Below are positions 1-10,442 of a stretch of 64,000 nucleotides of DNA, piece after piece. A program made the position numbers and the translations under genes. The notes under the pieces were generated by a model that did no database searches, had not been told where the DNA came from, and saw only the letters and a list, made by a program, of their open reading frames with translations. The DNA lies in contig JAPDRO010000010.1 in the NCBI GenBank assembly GCA_030247885.1, positions 62,001-126,000 on the forward strand, given 5' to 3'. This stretch comes from Taxawa tesnikishii (nom. ined.) (taxonomy: Eukaryota; Ascomycota; Dothideomycetes; Dothideales). Numbering within the stretch: the first letter of the stretch is position 1; the number at the start of each line of letters is the position of its first letter.

Positions 1-690
1 CTGTTGTTTAGCTTCTTTGATATGTTGATCGTAGATGGGTTTGGGCGTTGCTGAAGGGCAGGATGCGGTTGCCGCCCATTAGTCCTGTCACATCAAGCCG
101 AAGGACATGATTGCAGTTTGTGATAACTAATCCTCCCTTTTCTATATAATTTGGAGCATCAGAGCGAATGAGTCCGATATCACAACGTCCATCGGAGGTA
201 TAGATGCGAAGAGACACCGGTACCAAAAGAATCCTCCTCTGCTCCGTCCTCTAGAGCAACAAACTGCGATCGCTTGACCTCCTTCATCTTATCAACGCTC
301 GATTGCATTAGGCTTTCTTGAGCAGGGTCTGCAACGTGAGGCGGGTTCTCGGTTGATTATGGGTCTGCCGCTGCAGGCGCGGTCTATCTGGATGGCTGAG
401 ACGATCCCTATTGCTGGAAATGGATTACCCTATGGTTGGGATGTCTTATATTTACCACATTCGCGCTAATCATAGCAGCCAACATAGCGTGAGCAGATGT
501 TTCTGCCGTGCTTGCCTGTACGCAAGTGGAACTTGTGAAATCCTGCAGCGTGCTGCTGCCTCGGTGCTCAGCACAGCTGACGGGACGAAAGAGCAGAAAT
601 TCGGCGACTAGGGACGGTATGTGTGGGTCTTTACATGCCTTCTTTGGTATGTTGTCTTTCCGCACGGTGTTTTGCGGAGGCTGCAGGGAA
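1..690. other. No confident gene; short minus-strand ORF at 8-226
   Basis: I see no recognisable gene here. A 72-codon open frame on the minus strand (8-226) has a compositionally plausible sequence with motifs such as IYTSDGRCDIGLI, and could be the 3' piece of a gene running off the window or a relic. Overlapping plus-strand frames at 411-798 have no recognisable domain. The region ends at the LTR-like repeat that begins near 697. Confidence 0.3.
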
Positions 691-696
691 CCTGAC

Positions 697-1024
697 TGTT
701 GTAACAGGTGTGAACTGGGCTACGCAATATCGGGTAGAGAGCAGCAGTATTGCAAGAAGGTTGGTACGGTGGATTGTATAGCAGAAGGCAGTGATTGAAA
801 CTTGCTACATGAGTTGAGCACGAAGCTCCCGTCTACAGTACAGAAAGGTAACTACATCCTCAAGGAGACTCGTGTCAATAGCGCGTAGTGCGCTGTTCGC
901 GACATGGGCGACGTGCGCTCACGTCGCGGACGTCGCGAGAGTCGCGCATCCATCCTTCATGTGCGCGCATGGCAATCAACGAAGTTGCCAAGCCTGTCGC
1001 GCATTTCGAGCGGGGTTTGTAACA
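697..1024 (+). repeat. LTR-like repeat, copy 1 (possible solo LTR)
   Basis: A stretch of about 330 bases begins TGTTGTAACA and ends GTAACA. It matches the reverse complement of about 42672-42986 over almost its full length, including a block around 785-850 and a GC-rich tract built from short CGCG-containing words. The TG...CA ends suggest a solo LTR of a retrotransposon, but no clear flanking duplication was found and no internal region is recognisable next to it. Old and degenerate; family not assigned. Confidence 0.4.
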
Positions 1025-1128
1025 CCTGCGCTCTATAAGTCCTTGGTCTAGGCAGCACTATGAGTTGTGAAGAATCGCGCATCATCCCAAACGCCCATGT
1101 GAGATGGCAATATCTAAGATCGTTGGCT

Positions 1129-2170
1129 CTAGCATTGTAAGGATCGTCCAGTCTGCTTGCGGCCGCTAATCGTAGTCTGATCCCCACTCGAGGATAATCG
1201 GGAGACAACTTCCTCAAGGCCCGCGAACCGCACCGAATGTGTGTCATCTCTCTTCAGAGACCTTGAGTCAGCAGTGCCATCGAATGCAGCCTCGGAGATC
1301 GGAGGAGATATTCCAACGCCTGCAGTGCTTCTCGCCGGTCGTTCTTCGATAAGATCTTCCAAGCTAGGAACACGTAGTTGAGCCATGGTATCGGGGCTTG
1401 GACGAGTGTCTTCGTTTGGTAGAGTTGATACTCTGTAGCTACACCAAGTCCTCGACAAGCTCTTCTCGACTCGGTCGATAAATTCCATGAACAGCCGGTT
1501 CTGATACCATATGTGGAAACTGGCCTGACACTCTTTCCGCGCTTCAGTTTCGTTCAAGTACTGCAATCCCAAGTACTCGGTCCTGATGTTTTCTGTGGGC
1601 CATTGGCTATATACCAGATCCTCGAGCCGAGACTTCTCAGTTCTCATCTGTGCGAGTGCTTGATTGACCGTGCTCTCATTGGCCCGCCGCCATTCTGTCT
1701 TCCGACGCTTGTTGAGATGGCCAGGCGGGGTTGCCTGGCGCTTGAAGAGCTTGTTTTCGTGCTTCATTATGATTTTGCCAAGATCCGACCTCGTTGCGCT
1801 GTCACCAGGGGAGAGGTCGTAATGCGTATAGACTCGTGGAGGATCGATAGTAGAGAACTCCCTGGAGAATGCACAAGCAAGGAGATCCCGAAGATGGCAG
1901 TCGTAGTCCTCACCATGTCCGAACGCTATGGCACAGAAGGTGAACATCAACCGCCACCTGGAGTGCTCTTTGCTGCTGAATCTGCACAGTTCGTACAGGG
2001 ATCCCCAACTGGCATGAATGTCCAGTTTCATCAAGTCCTGAAGTGATGGCTTGCCGAACATCCGGTTGAATCCCCTATGGTCCTCCATCTCTTCATAGTG
2101 TCTGTCAGACGCGGATTCCAGTTGACCGCGGTAGGCCACTCCACTAACAGGCACGCAAGTTCGTATAACG
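1129..2170 (-). pseudogene. Host gene fragment, possibly from a large DUF3638/DUF3645-type protein, split by transposon A1
   Basis: An open frame of about 345 codons on the minus strand ends at 1129 and runs up to the TA target of element A1 at 2171. Beyond the element the same frame continues at 4285-4337 (reading LEAQRVIGLALEY into VIRTCVPVSG), until a TAG. The element therefore landed in an existing reading frame. The text contains WRLMFTFCAIAFGHG, then STIDPPRVYTHYDLSPGD, QWPTENI and a basic linker. This recalls the middle part of very large fungal DUF3638/DUF3645 proteins, but that is from memory and only moderately convincing. No Met start is needed because this is an internal or C-terminal piece. 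Confidence 0.4.
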
Positions 2171-2172
2171 TA

Positions 2173-4282
2173 CCGTGTCCGTGCACCCAATGCACGGATT
2201 CACTCAATGCACGCGGGGCACCAACCACCCCAAACTTCAACACCATGTAACTCCACCAATATGAGCTCAATCGAGGACGCGCTTGCAGAGTTAGAATCGC
2301 TGAAGCCTGGAGAACCGTTTTGCTACTCTGAGACAGCCAAAAATCATGGCGTTGATCGCTCTACACTATCGCGAAGGCACCGAGCTATTACAACGTCGCG
2401 TGCAGCTGATGCCTCGACGCGTCAAAAGCTCAACCCACAACAAGAGCTGGAGCTTGTACGCTATATAGAAGGGCTTACAAAGCGACGCCTTCAACCTACA
2501 CGAGAGATGATACGAAACTTCGCGATGGATATAGCCAAGGAGCCAGTGAGCGAGAGCTGGGTTACTCGCTTTATCAACAAACACAGCATCCATCTCATCT
2601 CACACTGGGTAACTGGTATGGACCGCGATCGCCACAAGGCTGATTCAGGGGCTAAATACAGCCTGTACTTCGACCTCCTGCATTCCAAAATCAAGCAGTA
2701 TAACGTGGAACCACGTCATACATACAATATGGATGAGAAGGGCTTCTTGATTGGTATCACCGGCCGATCGAAACGAGTGTTCAGCAGACGGATGTGGGAG
2801 AAGAAGGAAGTTAGAGCAGCTATCCAGGATAGCTCACGTGAATGGATTACCCTTCTAGCTTGTATGTGCGCTGATGGATCAGCGTTGCCACCATGCCTCC
2901 TATATCAGTCAACTGGCAAAGCTATACAATCAAGCTGGGTAGGCGAGATCAAGCCAGGGGAACACTCGGTACACGTCAGCTCATCACCGTCAGGCTGGAC
3001 AAACAACGATATAGGCCTTGCCTGGCTTGAACAGGTGTTTGGCCGCTACACCAAGGCCAAAGCACGACGGTCTTACCGGTTACTTATCCTTGATGGCCAT
3101 GGATCTCACGTTGCTATGGATTTTATTGAATACTGTGACCGGAACAAGACACTCCTGGCTGTACTTCCTCCCCATTCAACGCACACGCTGCAGCCGCTCG
3201 ATGTGTGCTTGTTCAAGCCTCTCTCACAGGCCTACTCCAACGCTCTCAGCTTTCCTCCAGAGAGGCTAGGGATTACTCCCAATCAAGAAGAGTGACTTCT
3301 TCCCTCTGTTCTGGAAGTCGTGGATAAGCTCCTTCAAGCAAACGACGATACTCAAGTCCTTCGAAGCTACGGGTATATCACCCATGAATCCAGACGTAAT
3401 ACTTGACAGATTCACCAACAACAGTTCAGACGAGCAGGAGTCAGAGGGGAGCTCTAATACAACCCTTAGTGGGTCTGATTGGCGGAAACTGAATCGTCTT
3501 GTACGTTCTGCAGTGAAGGATGAGAGTAGTAAGGAGGCGCAGCGGCTTAGCCAATCGCTCCACCACATCTCAGTTCAAAACCAACTACTCCACCATGAGA
3601 TTCAGGGGCTTAAGGAGGCCCTAACTGTTAAGAAGAAGCATAAGAAGCACAGCAAGCCTCTTGACCTACAACAACGTCAGGAGTACCATGGCGGCTCAGT
3701 GTTCTGGTCACCAAGGAAAGTCAGGGAGGCGCGTGTTCGCCAAGCTGTGGAAGAGCGTGAAAAGAATGAGTTACAACTTCAAAAAGCTGAGACAGCTGAG
3801 CTCAAGAAAGCTGCTAAATTGTACAAGGAGAAAATGGCTCAGGAGAAGCGTGAGGCACGAGAGGCAGCCAAGGCAGTGAGGGAGAAGGAGAAGGCTGAAC
3901 AGGCAGCTGAAAAAGAACGTCAAAAACAAGCCCGCGACGCTGCCAAAGCTCTCCAGTTATCCCATAAGGGTAAGAGGAAAGCCTCACGTCCACCTGCACA
4001 GAAGAGCAAGCGCCAGAAACGTGTTGTTGATGCTGTGGGTAGTGGGGAAGCCTCAGGGGCTGCATCACCTCTCCCAGCTGTCACTACCCGCCGCGGCCGC
4101 AACGTCAGGCTTCCAAGTAAATATAAATAGCAAAGGTTGATCGCAAGCATCAAAATACTAGTCCACTACAGGGTCTTGTGATAATAGCTATTGTGGGTGG
4201 CTCTACAGCCTCATTTCTTGTTAAGCTGTTGTAATGTTCCGCGTGCATTGAGTGAATCCGTGCATTGGGTGCACGGACACGG
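2173..4282 (+). mobile_element. pogo/Fot-type DNA transposon A1, complete ends
   Basis: A 2110-base element flanked by TA at 2171-2172 and 4283-4284, with 44-base terminal inverted repeats at 2173-2216 and 4239-4282 that look perfect. Each repeat begins CCGTGTCCGTG and contains two direct copies of a 13-base motif (CACCCAATGCACG at 2184, CACTCAATGCACG at 2201) 17 bases apart. It carries one transposase gene on the plus strand. The intact repeats suggest a fairly recent insertion; A2 and A3 are diverged relatives in this window. Confidence 0.93.
2261..4130 (+). pseudogene. Transposase of A1 (DDE_1, CENP-B/pogo type), frame broken once
   Basis: Starts at ATG 2261 (MSSIEDALAELESL). The order is an N-terminal psq-type HTH (about residues 5-45), a CENP-B/Tc5-type HTH (LNPQQELELVRYIEGL to VTRFINKHS), a DDE_1 catalytic core with Asp in YNMDEKGFLIG, LILDGHGSH and LQPLDVCLF, then a long Lys/Glu/Ala-rich coiled coil and a basic tail (TRRGRNVRLPSKYK). 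Small deletions near 3245-3275, compared with A3, shift the frame, so the core ends early at 3295 and the C-terminal third is open only from 3384. All three catalytic Asp are present. Functional status: probably dead as sequenced. Confidence 0.88.
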
Positions 4283-4337
4283 TATTCTAGGGCTAGCCCA
4301 ATGACTCGTTGGGCTTCTAGCTGTCTATATGGATTAA

Positions 4338-4958
4338 CTGATCCATTTTCCAGTCTGGTCTACTACCCTCTCGATTACGTTGGATCAACTACAGCGCTAA
4401 ACTGGAATTACATAGGTGCAGTTACTGCTAGTATGCGGGTGATGCAGTTGCGGCATATCTGACCTGATCTGGGGATCAAGGGGATCTGTACCCACTTTTT
4501 GATCAGCCACTAAAATATCAACTAATGCAACTCCAATGCAACAAACGATAAACCAGTGGTGGAGCTTCGCGAGTCGCGAGAAACTAGGCAAATCATGTCT
4601 TCTACTCTGTTGGCTGATTGATTGCTAGAGCCTCAACATATTAGCTACGTAATTGAAAGCGCCTGTTGATGTTTTTACACGTCAGTTGATTGTTCCCTAC
4701 TTTGCGATCGAGGGTAATTGAGTTTCATGATTAGGCTCTATGTAGGTTATTATGTTCTCCAAGGTAACAGAACACGCTTCCGCTTTATTTGCTTGTCAAG
4801 TCTATTGCTCGGAACAAGAGTATATGAGATAGTCTTCTCTACACTATGCCGTCTATGCTTCTTGACGATGAGCAACGTCGCACACAAACCCTCCAGACTG
4901 CACTTCAGCAGCGTGTGCAGTCGTTAGGGAGGTAGATGATGAGCTACCATTTTTTGTC
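4338..4958. other. No gene recognised
   Basis: About 620 bases of rather A+T-rich sequence between the host fragment beside A1 and the E1 transposon piece. Only short frames occur, with no recognisable domain. It may be degenerated host sequence upstream of the split gene. Confidence 0.5.
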
Positions 4959-4959
4959 T

Positions 4960-5473
4960 GCGATCTCGACTATGTTACGCGGCAATACCTGCAATCTCAG
5001 GTTAACGAGTCTTGAAGCGATTAAGCCACTTCTCACCAACTGGTCGAGGAGGTGGTTGTGAAGTCCTCGACAGCTGTACGCGTCCGCGTCGGATCTCCTC
5101 AGCCATTAGTAGTACCAACGCAGGCGAAGAAGGAAAGCCGGTACGTGTAAGACGTGTAGTCCATTGTGCTAACGTGCTTTCTTCTGCAGTTGAAAGGAGC
5201 TGCTCGGTTTCGTGAGCTGCCACGCGTGAAGTTCGTCCAGACATGCGACTCTGTAGCGTTGCGTTTGGAACGTTGAATGCAAGCGCAGTCTTGCGAATCG
5301 ACGGGTTTTCTTTCTTCCTCACTGCTGATATTGCCTTCTGGATATTGGCTTCGGAATAGGCTAGTTTGATAGGTATAGGAGCACTTATAGTGGGTAGTAA
5401 CAACGATAGAAGATTGAAAGATAGCGTTTAGGTGACCAACTACCCCACCTGACCAGCTCCCCGCGGTTTACGT
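4960..5473 (-). mobile_element. Truncated E-family pogo element (E1): right end plus N-terminal transposase
   Basis: The right terminus is intact at 5473, next to TA 5474-5475, and carries the paired motif (GGGGAGCTGGTCA and GGGGTAGTTGGTCA on the minus strand, 17 bases apart when aligned on AGYTGGTCA). The minus-strand frame 5403-5002 encodes the HTH region of the same transposase family as E4: AYSEANIQKAISAVRKKENP, then SRMSGRTSRVAAHETEQLLS, then EKWLNRFKTR. A stop replaces the His expected after FKTR, and similarity fades left of about 4960. The catalytic core and left end are missing. Confidence 0.8.
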
Positions 5474-5521
5474 TAAACCGTAGCCAATCTTAGCGAAAAG
5501 TAAATTTTAGAGAGAGTCGTA

Positions 5522-5570
5522 ACGTAAATAGCGGGGTAGCCGACCAGGTGGGGAAGCAGACCATTTAACT
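5522..5570 (+). mobile_element. Stranded left terminus of a second E-type element
   Basis: Directly after TA 5520-5521 the sequence begins ACGTAAATAGCGGGG, a recognisable variant of the E-family end. It has the same two-motif layout: GGGGTAGCCGACC at 5533 and GGGGAAGCAGACC at 5550, 17 bases apart. Nothing beyond 5570 resembles an E transposase, so only the end survives. It lies 46 bases from the oppositely oriented end of E1. Confidence 0.6.
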
Positions 5571-5652
5571 CGCATAGGCAGTCATAGGCCTAATCAAGTA
5601 AGGGACTAGCTTTGGTAGAAACAAGCTGAACCACAAAGGGTTACATATGGTA

Positions 5653-6991
5653 CCTCGTCAAAAGTCTCGGAATTCTTCCGCGTTTGATCGTCGCAACGCG
5701 TCAAACTAGAACACCCTCTATCAATTGAACCACCACTATGGCGCCTCAGACTCGTGCTCTTGCTGCAATCGCGTGCAATCGTCGTCGCCGTAAGGAGCTC
5801 TCACCAGCTACGAGAAATCAGATCGTTGGAGCTGCTGCTGCTGGTATGCCACAGCATAAGATACGCGACCTCTTCAACGTAACAGCAACCTCCATCAACA
5901 GGACCATCAACCAAGCCTCTGAACGTCCACAAGGTCTCTCCAAACCCCGCTCAGGCCGTCCACAGTCTTGCACAGAGCGCACAAAGCGTGCTATCCTTCG
6001 TTATGCACGCAACAATCCATTCAAAACCTATAGTGAGCTTTTGAAGGATCTCCAACTGGATTGCAGCCATTCAACTGTCTACCGGGTTCTGAAGGACCAG
6101 GGTATCCAAGACTGGATTGCCAAGAAGCGACCTTTGTTGTCCGAGGCTACTGCCAAAAAGAGGAGAGAATGGTGTGAATTACACAAGCATTGGAGTGTTG
6201 AAGACTGGCTAAAAGTCATCTTTTCAGATGAGTGTTCTGTAGAGCGTGGAGCTGGCAAATCAGCTGTTTGGGTATGGCGTGTTTCTGGTCAAGCATATGA
6301 TAGAGACAAGGTACAACCATTCAACAAGAGCAAGGACATACGTGTTATGGTATGAGGTGGTATCTACAACGATCAAAAGACTGAGTTGATTGTTATGCGC
6401 AGAGATATGGAGTCAAAGAAGCAAGGTTACTCAGCAAACTCATACATTGATGCTCTTAGTATAGGCCTGCTCCCTATGTACAAAGAAGAACTGATGTTTC
6501 AACAGGATAATGCTGGAGTTCATACAGCCAAAAAGTCAGCAGCTTTTCTGAAGAAGAATAGCATCAATCTGTTGAGAGACTGGCCTCCATACTCACGAGA
6601 CCTGAACCCTATTGAGCATGTATGGGCTATGCTAAAGAAGAAAGTTTTTGAGCTCTTCCCTAGCATAGATCGCTAGTCTGGTAGTAATGAGGTTGTTCAT
6701 GAGAGGATGGAGGATGCTCTTATTCATACATGGGATCAACTTGACAACCAGAAGGTGTACAACTGTGTTGCTAGCATGGTAGACAGGATTCAGGCTTGCC
6801 TTCGCAATGATGGATGTTATACCAAATATTGATGGAAATTACTTCTCCTAAATTACTATGTAAATCTATGATGTTTGAGCTATTCCATATTTAATTTGCT
6901 AGTTGATTGCTAGTATTGTGAGTACAAAGCATATGGTAGTACATCTGTGCGTAGGATTTAGATTCGGCGAATTCCGAGACTTTTGACGAGG
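5653..6991 (+). mobile_element. Tc1/mariner-type DNA transposon B1
   Basis: A 1339-base element with TA on both sides (5651-5652, 6992-6993). The 23-base perfect inverted repeats read CCTCGTCAAAAGTCTCGG then AATTC inward. Unlike the pogo families here it has no paired 17-base motif in its ends. It is inserted in A2. A close relative, B2, lies at 30425-31762 and is one base shorter. Confidence 0.93.
5738..6832 (+). pseudogene. Tc1-like transposase of B1, two stops at Trp codons
   Basis: One frame of 365 codons from ATG 5738 (MAPQTRALAAIACNRRRRKE) to TGA 6830-6832. The N-terminal half holds HTH/paired-like DNA-binding domains (LSPATRNQIVGAAAAGMPQ, GRPQSCTERTKRAILRYA). The catalytic triad lies in VIFSDECSV, FQQDNAGVHTAKKS and RDLNPIEHVW, with 35 residues between the last Asp and the Glu. 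Two in-frame stops, TGA at 6353 and TAG at 6674, stand where B2 has TGG (Trp). Both are G-to-A changes, as expected from repeat-induced point mutation. Otherwise full length. Confidence 0.92.
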
Positions 6992-6993
6992 TA

Positions 6994-8686
6994 CCATATA
7001 GAGGAGCTTACGGCTCGTCATATACCTCCTACAAGAGAGATGGTACAGAATTTCGCGTCATCGGTAGCCCAGGAGCCAGTCAGCGAGAGCTGGGTTACCC
7101 GCTTCATCAACAAGTACTCTATCCATCTCATCTCTCAATACTCAACGGGTATGGACGCCAATCGCCACAACGCCGACTCCTACACGAGGTACATGCTCTA
7201 CTTTGACCTGTTGCAGTCCATAATCGCCAAGTATGACGTTGACGCTGAGCACACATACAATATGGATGAGAAGGGCTTCATGATTGGAGTCACCTCAAGA
7301 ACCAAGCACGTGTTCAGCAGACGCATGTGGGAGAAGAAGGAGGTCACAGCATCACTTCAAGATGGCAATCGTACCTGGGTGACGCTTATAGCTTGTGTGT
7401 GCGGTGATGGATTAGCACTGCCGCCAGGCCTCCTGTACGAGTCCACCAACAACACCATCCAATCAAGCTGGGTGGAGGAGATTAAGCTAGGGGTACACTC
7501 TGTACTAGTTTCCTCGTCACCTTCAGGCTGGACCAACAACGAGGTAGGCGTAGCTTGGCTTGAACAGGTGTTTGACCGCTTCACCAAGGCCAAAGCTCGA
7601 AGAAAGTACCGCCTATTAATCCTTGACGGCCACGGCTCTCATGTGACGATGGACTTCATCAACTACTGCGATCAGAACAAGATACTCCTAGCTATCCTTC
7701 CTCCTTATTCAACACACACGCTCCAACCGCTCGATGTGGTGATGTTCAAGCCTCTGTCAACAGCGTACTCAAAGGAGCTTACAACACACCTTCACAGCGG
7801 CCAGGGGCTGTCAGTTATCAAGAAGAGCGACTTCTTCCACCTGTTCTGGAAGGCCTGGACGGGCACATTTACTCGGGGGCTGATACTCAGGTCCTTTGAG
7901 GCAACGGGTATAGCACCCCTTCAACCCAACGTCATCCTCCAACGCTTTGCTAAGGATACCCCTGAGGCCTCTGATAGCAACACAAGCTCTTCTTCAGTCT
8001 ACTCCGGCAAGGATTGGCTCAAAACAGAGACTCTGTTGCGCAAAGTTGCCAAGGATGAAGGCAGTAAAGAGCTAAAGAAGATCAAACGCTCACTCCACCA
8101 TATCTCAATTCAAAACTCCATCCTCCACCATGAGATAGCAGGCCTTAAAGAGGTTCTCAAAACTCAGAAGAAGCACAAGAAGAAGAGCAAGCCTCTTGAG
8201 CTTGAGCATCACAAGGACTATCATGGTGGAGCTGAGTTCTTCTCTCCAAACAAAGTAGAGAAAGCACGCTCACATCAGAGGGCAAAACAAGAAGCAGAGA
8301 AGGTAGAGGAGCTTAGAAAAGCAGAGATGGCTGAGCTGAGGCGTGCCAATAAGCTATACAACGAGAAGATCGCTCAGGAGAGGCGTGAGCAGCGGGTGAG
8401 GGAGAAGGCAGACCGAGACCGGCTCAAAGCTGAGAAGGCCAAGGAAGCAGCTGAACGCAAGGCTGAAAGAGAGCGTGATAAGCAAGCTCGCGACGCTGAA
8501 AAAGCTGTACAATTGCCCAAAATAGGCAAGCGGAAGGCCTCACAGTCTACAGCACCTAGAAAGAAGCAGAATCGTGGTGCTGCCGCTGCCTGTAGTGGTG
8601 CTGTACGTGGAAGCCCGCCCCGGCAAGCTCCCACAACAACCACCCGCCGCGGCCGCACGTCAACTCTGCCTGCACGTTTTGTATGA
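6994..8686 (+). CDS. Transposase of A2 (DDE_1), 5' part missing
   Basis: An uninterrupted frame of about 563 codons downstream of B1. It starts inside the second HTH (HIEELTARHIPPTREMV, VTRFINKYS). It then carries the complete DDE_1 core (YNMDEKGFMIGV, LILDGHGSH, LQPLDVVMF), a C-terminal coiled coil rich in Lys, Glu and Ala (about residues 390-530) and a basic Thr/Arg tail (TTTTRRGRTSTLPARFV). It is the best preserved A-family core in the window, with no stop or frameshift, but it lacks the first HTH and its own start codon. Confidence 0.85.
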
Positions 8687-8840
8687 AAGAACATTATCGC
8701 ATAGCTCTATAGATTACTCCGCCCAGAAATCTTGTAACAACAACTATTGTGTGTAGCTCTACAGCCTCATTTTGAACTGAGCGTTGAGGTGGTTGACCGG
8801 GCGGCACGCGAATCCGGGCGGCACGCGCACGGACACGGTA

Positions 8841-10300
8841 ACGAACTTCCCCACTTGATGCACGTTCCCACTTGATGCACGCTTTTCGGGTCTCAGCGAT
8901 ACATGAAAGGACAGCTCTAATTATTTGACCACTAGGTGCATCAGCCTAAGATTTTACACAGCTCAAGAAGAATAGTAACAGAACTGTTCTAACTACTGAT
9001 TAACTGAAAGGTATCGTGAGGGCGGCTGTGTGCTGCGCCCGGAGCGTAACCTCTGCGAAACTGGTACCCAGCCTGTATCTCGCTGGCGCAAAGCATGACC
9101 AGAGCTCCTCCCTCTTGGAATAGTCTCACGCTGAAGCTGACACGCCGAAGAACCTAGAACACCATCCAAACCGCTTGTGTCTTGCTGAGTGCGTTGTGTG
9201 GAAGGCTGTGCGTGAAGCCTCTTCTGGGGGACCTCTACCTCCTCCTCTTCAAGACCCCTCTTCTTAGGCTTAGCAGCGCCGACTTTCGCTGCTCTTACCA
9301 CTATCACTTCTTCTTCCTCTGTACTAGTAGCCTGAGGCTGCTTAGTAGTTTGCGCATGCTTGCTAGCTTGTTGCGCTGCTTTCCTCGCCGCTCGTTCAGC
9401 CTTTTTACGATCCAGCTCTACTTTTGCTGCCTCGCGCGCTACAACACGCGCAGCCTTCCTTTCCTCCTTCTCACGCACTTTGTCTGCTCGTGCTCTAGCT
9501 GCTTCAAGCTTGCGATCTTGTATGGCTTGCTTGCGTTGGCGCTCCGCCTCCGCTTCGTTGGCTGCTTGCTGGCGAGCTCGCTCAACCCGAGCGGGACTGA
9601 AGAACTGTGCTCGTGTGAGACAATTCTTTTCGTAGACCTAGAGAGGCCTATCAAGAAGCCTTTCTCGTCAAAGTTGTACGTGTTTGATGGCGTGACGTCG
9701 TACTGCTCCATCTTTTTGTGAAGCTAGGTCAAGAGCGTTAGACGCGTATACTAGAAGCAGGCTGCACGCTACTATAACGCAGGTGGGAGAAGACTAACTA
9801 GGTCAAAGAAGTCTTGGAAGTAGTGCGAGTTATCTGCTACCTTGCGCTTGTGATCGATCACTCGTAGGTACACGCTGGTAAGGCGATCGCGGTGTCGCTG
9901 GTAGAAGCGCGTGACCCAGTTCTTTCCAAGCTTAGTTTTCGTGACCTCCTCAGCGATATTCTTAAGCATTTGCGGTGTTGGTGGAAGGCCACGGTCCGTA
10001 AGTCTATTCAGATGCGCAACAAGCACCTCTTCTTGCGCATCTATGAGCTTCCGGCGCGTGTAGGAGACGGCTTCCTGGATTGTGCCTGTTTAGCCTTGAT
10101 GGCGCCTTGATAGTGTACTCCGATCGACTCTCCACCTTTTTGCGGTTACAGCGTAGTTCACACGCTCTTGTGAATCTAAATCTACCAGTGCAGCCTCGAT
10201 CCGAGCGTTGTTGCTCATTGTAGGGTGGAGTAATGGTGATAGGGGTTTGGTGAGGAAAATCGTGCATCAAGTGGGAACGTGCATCAAGTGGGGAAGTCGT
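8841..10300 (-). mobile_element. Non-autonomous pogo element C1 (internal deletion derivative)
   Basis: A 1460-base element with TA at 8839-8840 (shared with A2) and 10301-10302. The ends contain two direct copies of CCCACTTGATGCACG at 8850 and 8867, 17 bases apart. Only the N-terminal and C-terminal parts of a transposase remain; the middle of the catalytic core is deleted near 9610-9625. Element C2 (53620-55079) has the same length and the same internal junction, so the pair represents a mobilised deletion subfamily rather than two independent decays. Confidence 0.9.
8993..10218 (-). pseudogene. Deleted transposase gene of C1
   Basis: Reading on the minus strand from ATG 10218 (MSNNARIEAALVDLDSQER) there are two HTH domains, the second ending LGKNWVTRFYQRHRDRL. 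A likely 70-80 base GT-AG intron follows FFDL and resumes LHKKMEQYDVTPSNTYNFDEKG. The frame then reaches STKRIVS, where the deletion joins it out of frame to FFSPARVERARQQA and a Lys/Arg/Ala coiled coil ending near 8993. The second and third catalytic Asp are absent. A TAA stop interrupts the HTH linker. The product cannot be a transposase; it could at most bind element ends. Confidence 0.85.
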
Positions 10301-10442
10301 TATCTGTCCTCTCTAGACATTGTGGCAACGTACTGAAAGCACTCACGTAAAAGACGTCATCTCGCTGAACTACTACGTACACGGGGAGGAAAAGTAATGG
10401 AGAATGGTAGTATGTACAGATATCAGACCTCCCTCAAATCGC

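Larger units (their letters stand above)
5616..8838 (+). mobile_element. A-family pogo element A2, left end lost, hosting B1
   Basis: The right end is intact (terminal GCACGGACACGG at 8827-8838, then TA 8839-8840). It has two direct copies of CCGGGCGGCACGCG at 8797 and 8814, 17 bases apart. The left inverted repeat and the first HTH are missing. Bases 5616-5652 still resemble the coding stretch for KLNPQQ in A1, and element B1 (5653-6991) interrupts A2 just after it. The right TA of A2 is also the left TA of C1. Confidence 0.8.

Noticed and set aside
9182-9721. Plus-strand ORFs of 179 and 91 codons in C1, and similar ones at 53992-54466 in C2
   Set aside because: They are antisense shadows of the Lys/Arg/Ala-rich coiled coil of the C transposase.
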